This document shows, piece after piece, positions 5,239-5,606 of a stretch of DNA of 5,606 bases (its first letter is position 1; every line of letters begins with the position of its first letter). Below the pieces are notes generated by a model, which did not search any database, had not been told where the DNA came from, and was given only the letters and a program-made list of their open reading frames with translations. The position numbers and the translations under genes were made by a program. Source of the stretch: an uncultured Saprospiraceae bacterium (GTDB taxonomy: Bacteria > Bacteroidota > Bacteroidia > Chitinophagales > Saprospiraceae); assembly GCA_937973565.1 (NCBI GenBank), contig CALJKQ010000308.1, positions 1-5,606 of the forward strand. Direction: 5' to 3'.

Positions 5239-5526
5239 ATGAAAAACACTTTTTTGATACTATTTTTCTTGGCAAACGTTTTCATCGCTTCAGATGCTGT
5301 TGCGGTTGACGAGAAAAATCCATTCATAGGTTTTTGCAAAAATAGAAATCAGACCTTTACTCAATGTGTCGACCAAGCGCAAAAAGCCTATGAAGCGTGC
5401 AAAACTGGCGTGACAGAAAGCGAAGAAGACTCAATGAACGTCGTTACCGATAAATATTCTCTCAAGTATTGCCAAAACACACGCCATAGCTTGATGCGGT
5501 GGTGTGAATTAAATTGCAAGCATTGA
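5239..5526 (+). CDS. Small secreted cysteine-rich protein, function unknown
   Basis: I do not recognise the family. The ATG at 5239 is chosen over the GTG at 5218 because AGGGG (5229-5233) lies five bases upstream and because this start gives a clean signal peptide: MKNTF, a hydrophobic core to about residue 17, and an AVA cleavage motif at 20-22. The mature 73-residue part has six cysteines (33, 43, 54, 78, 89, 93) spaced C-x9-C-x10-C-x23-C-x10-C-x3-C. An even number and helix-like spacing suggest a disulfide-bonded helical bundle exported to the periplasm or outside. No lipobox is present (no Cys at the cleavage site). The IS5 element ends 14 bp before the start codon, so the native promoter is gone or displaced beyond both ISs, and I see no convincing promoter in the IS end. 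Composition matches the host-like part of the window. Confidence 0.72.
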   Translation: MKNTFLILFFLANVFIASDAVAVDEKNPFIGFCKNRNQTFTQCVDQAQKAYEACKTGVTESEEDSMNVVTDKYSLKYCQNTRHSLMRWCELNCKH

Positions 5527-5606
5527 GTTTAAAATCCAGACCTTCAGGGACATGCTGCATATTATTTTAGGACTTTGCGGTGCTTAGACCCCTCGCATGA
5601 CCAACC

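Overview
This window reads as a mosaic accessory region in a bacterial genome of moderate GC, most likely that of an alphaproteobacterial host-associated or intracellular bacterium. That placement is an inference from the dense insertion sequences (ISs), the LptC-like envelope gene fragment and a small secreted cysteine-rich protein. No gene here fixes the taxon. Base composition changes abruptly along the window. Positions 1 to about 129 are GC-balanced, about 130 to 2,070 are extremely AT-rich (roughly 20% GC by eye), and the rest looks near 40-49% GC.

Layout. (1) Positions 1-129 carry three copies of a TTTCGAAT-type repeat and look like the end of an insertion sequence, perhaps IS21-like. 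(2) Positions 124-1794 encode the C-terminal half of a divergent DnaE-type DNA polymerase III alpha subunit. It keeps the third catalytic aspartate and the FNKSHS, YQE and RRAM motifs, but the PHP domain and the first two catalytic aspartates are missing. Its apparent ATG lies inside the IS repeat. (3) A 69-codon orphan gene at 1878-2087 follows, with its own extended -10 promoter. (4) On the minus strand, an LptC-like membrane protein gene (start at 2356) runs into the AT-rich block and looks 3'-truncated. It lies downstream of a complete tRNA-Leu(CAA) gene (2422-2508) that has a good promoter. (5) An IS630-family element (2725-3884) is bounded by TA dinucleotides and carries its transposase in two frames. 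(6) Only 7 bp further on is an IS5-family element (3892-5224) with an intact 355-aa transposase on the minus strand. (7) The right end of that element stops about 14 bp before the ATG of a 95-aa secreted protein with six cysteines (5239-5526).

How the parts relate. I see no working multi-gene pathway. The likely history is a host backbone (tRNA-Leu, LptC-like gene, secreted protein gene) broken by two ISs on the right. On the left it is joined to a foreign AT-rich fragment, probably from a phage, plasmid or symbiont, whose polymerase gene was then cut by another IS. An assembly chimera at the AT-rich joints cannot be excluded from the sequence alone. The most notable items are the divergent, decapitated DnaE and the IS5 insertion that removed the native upstream region of the secreted protein gene.
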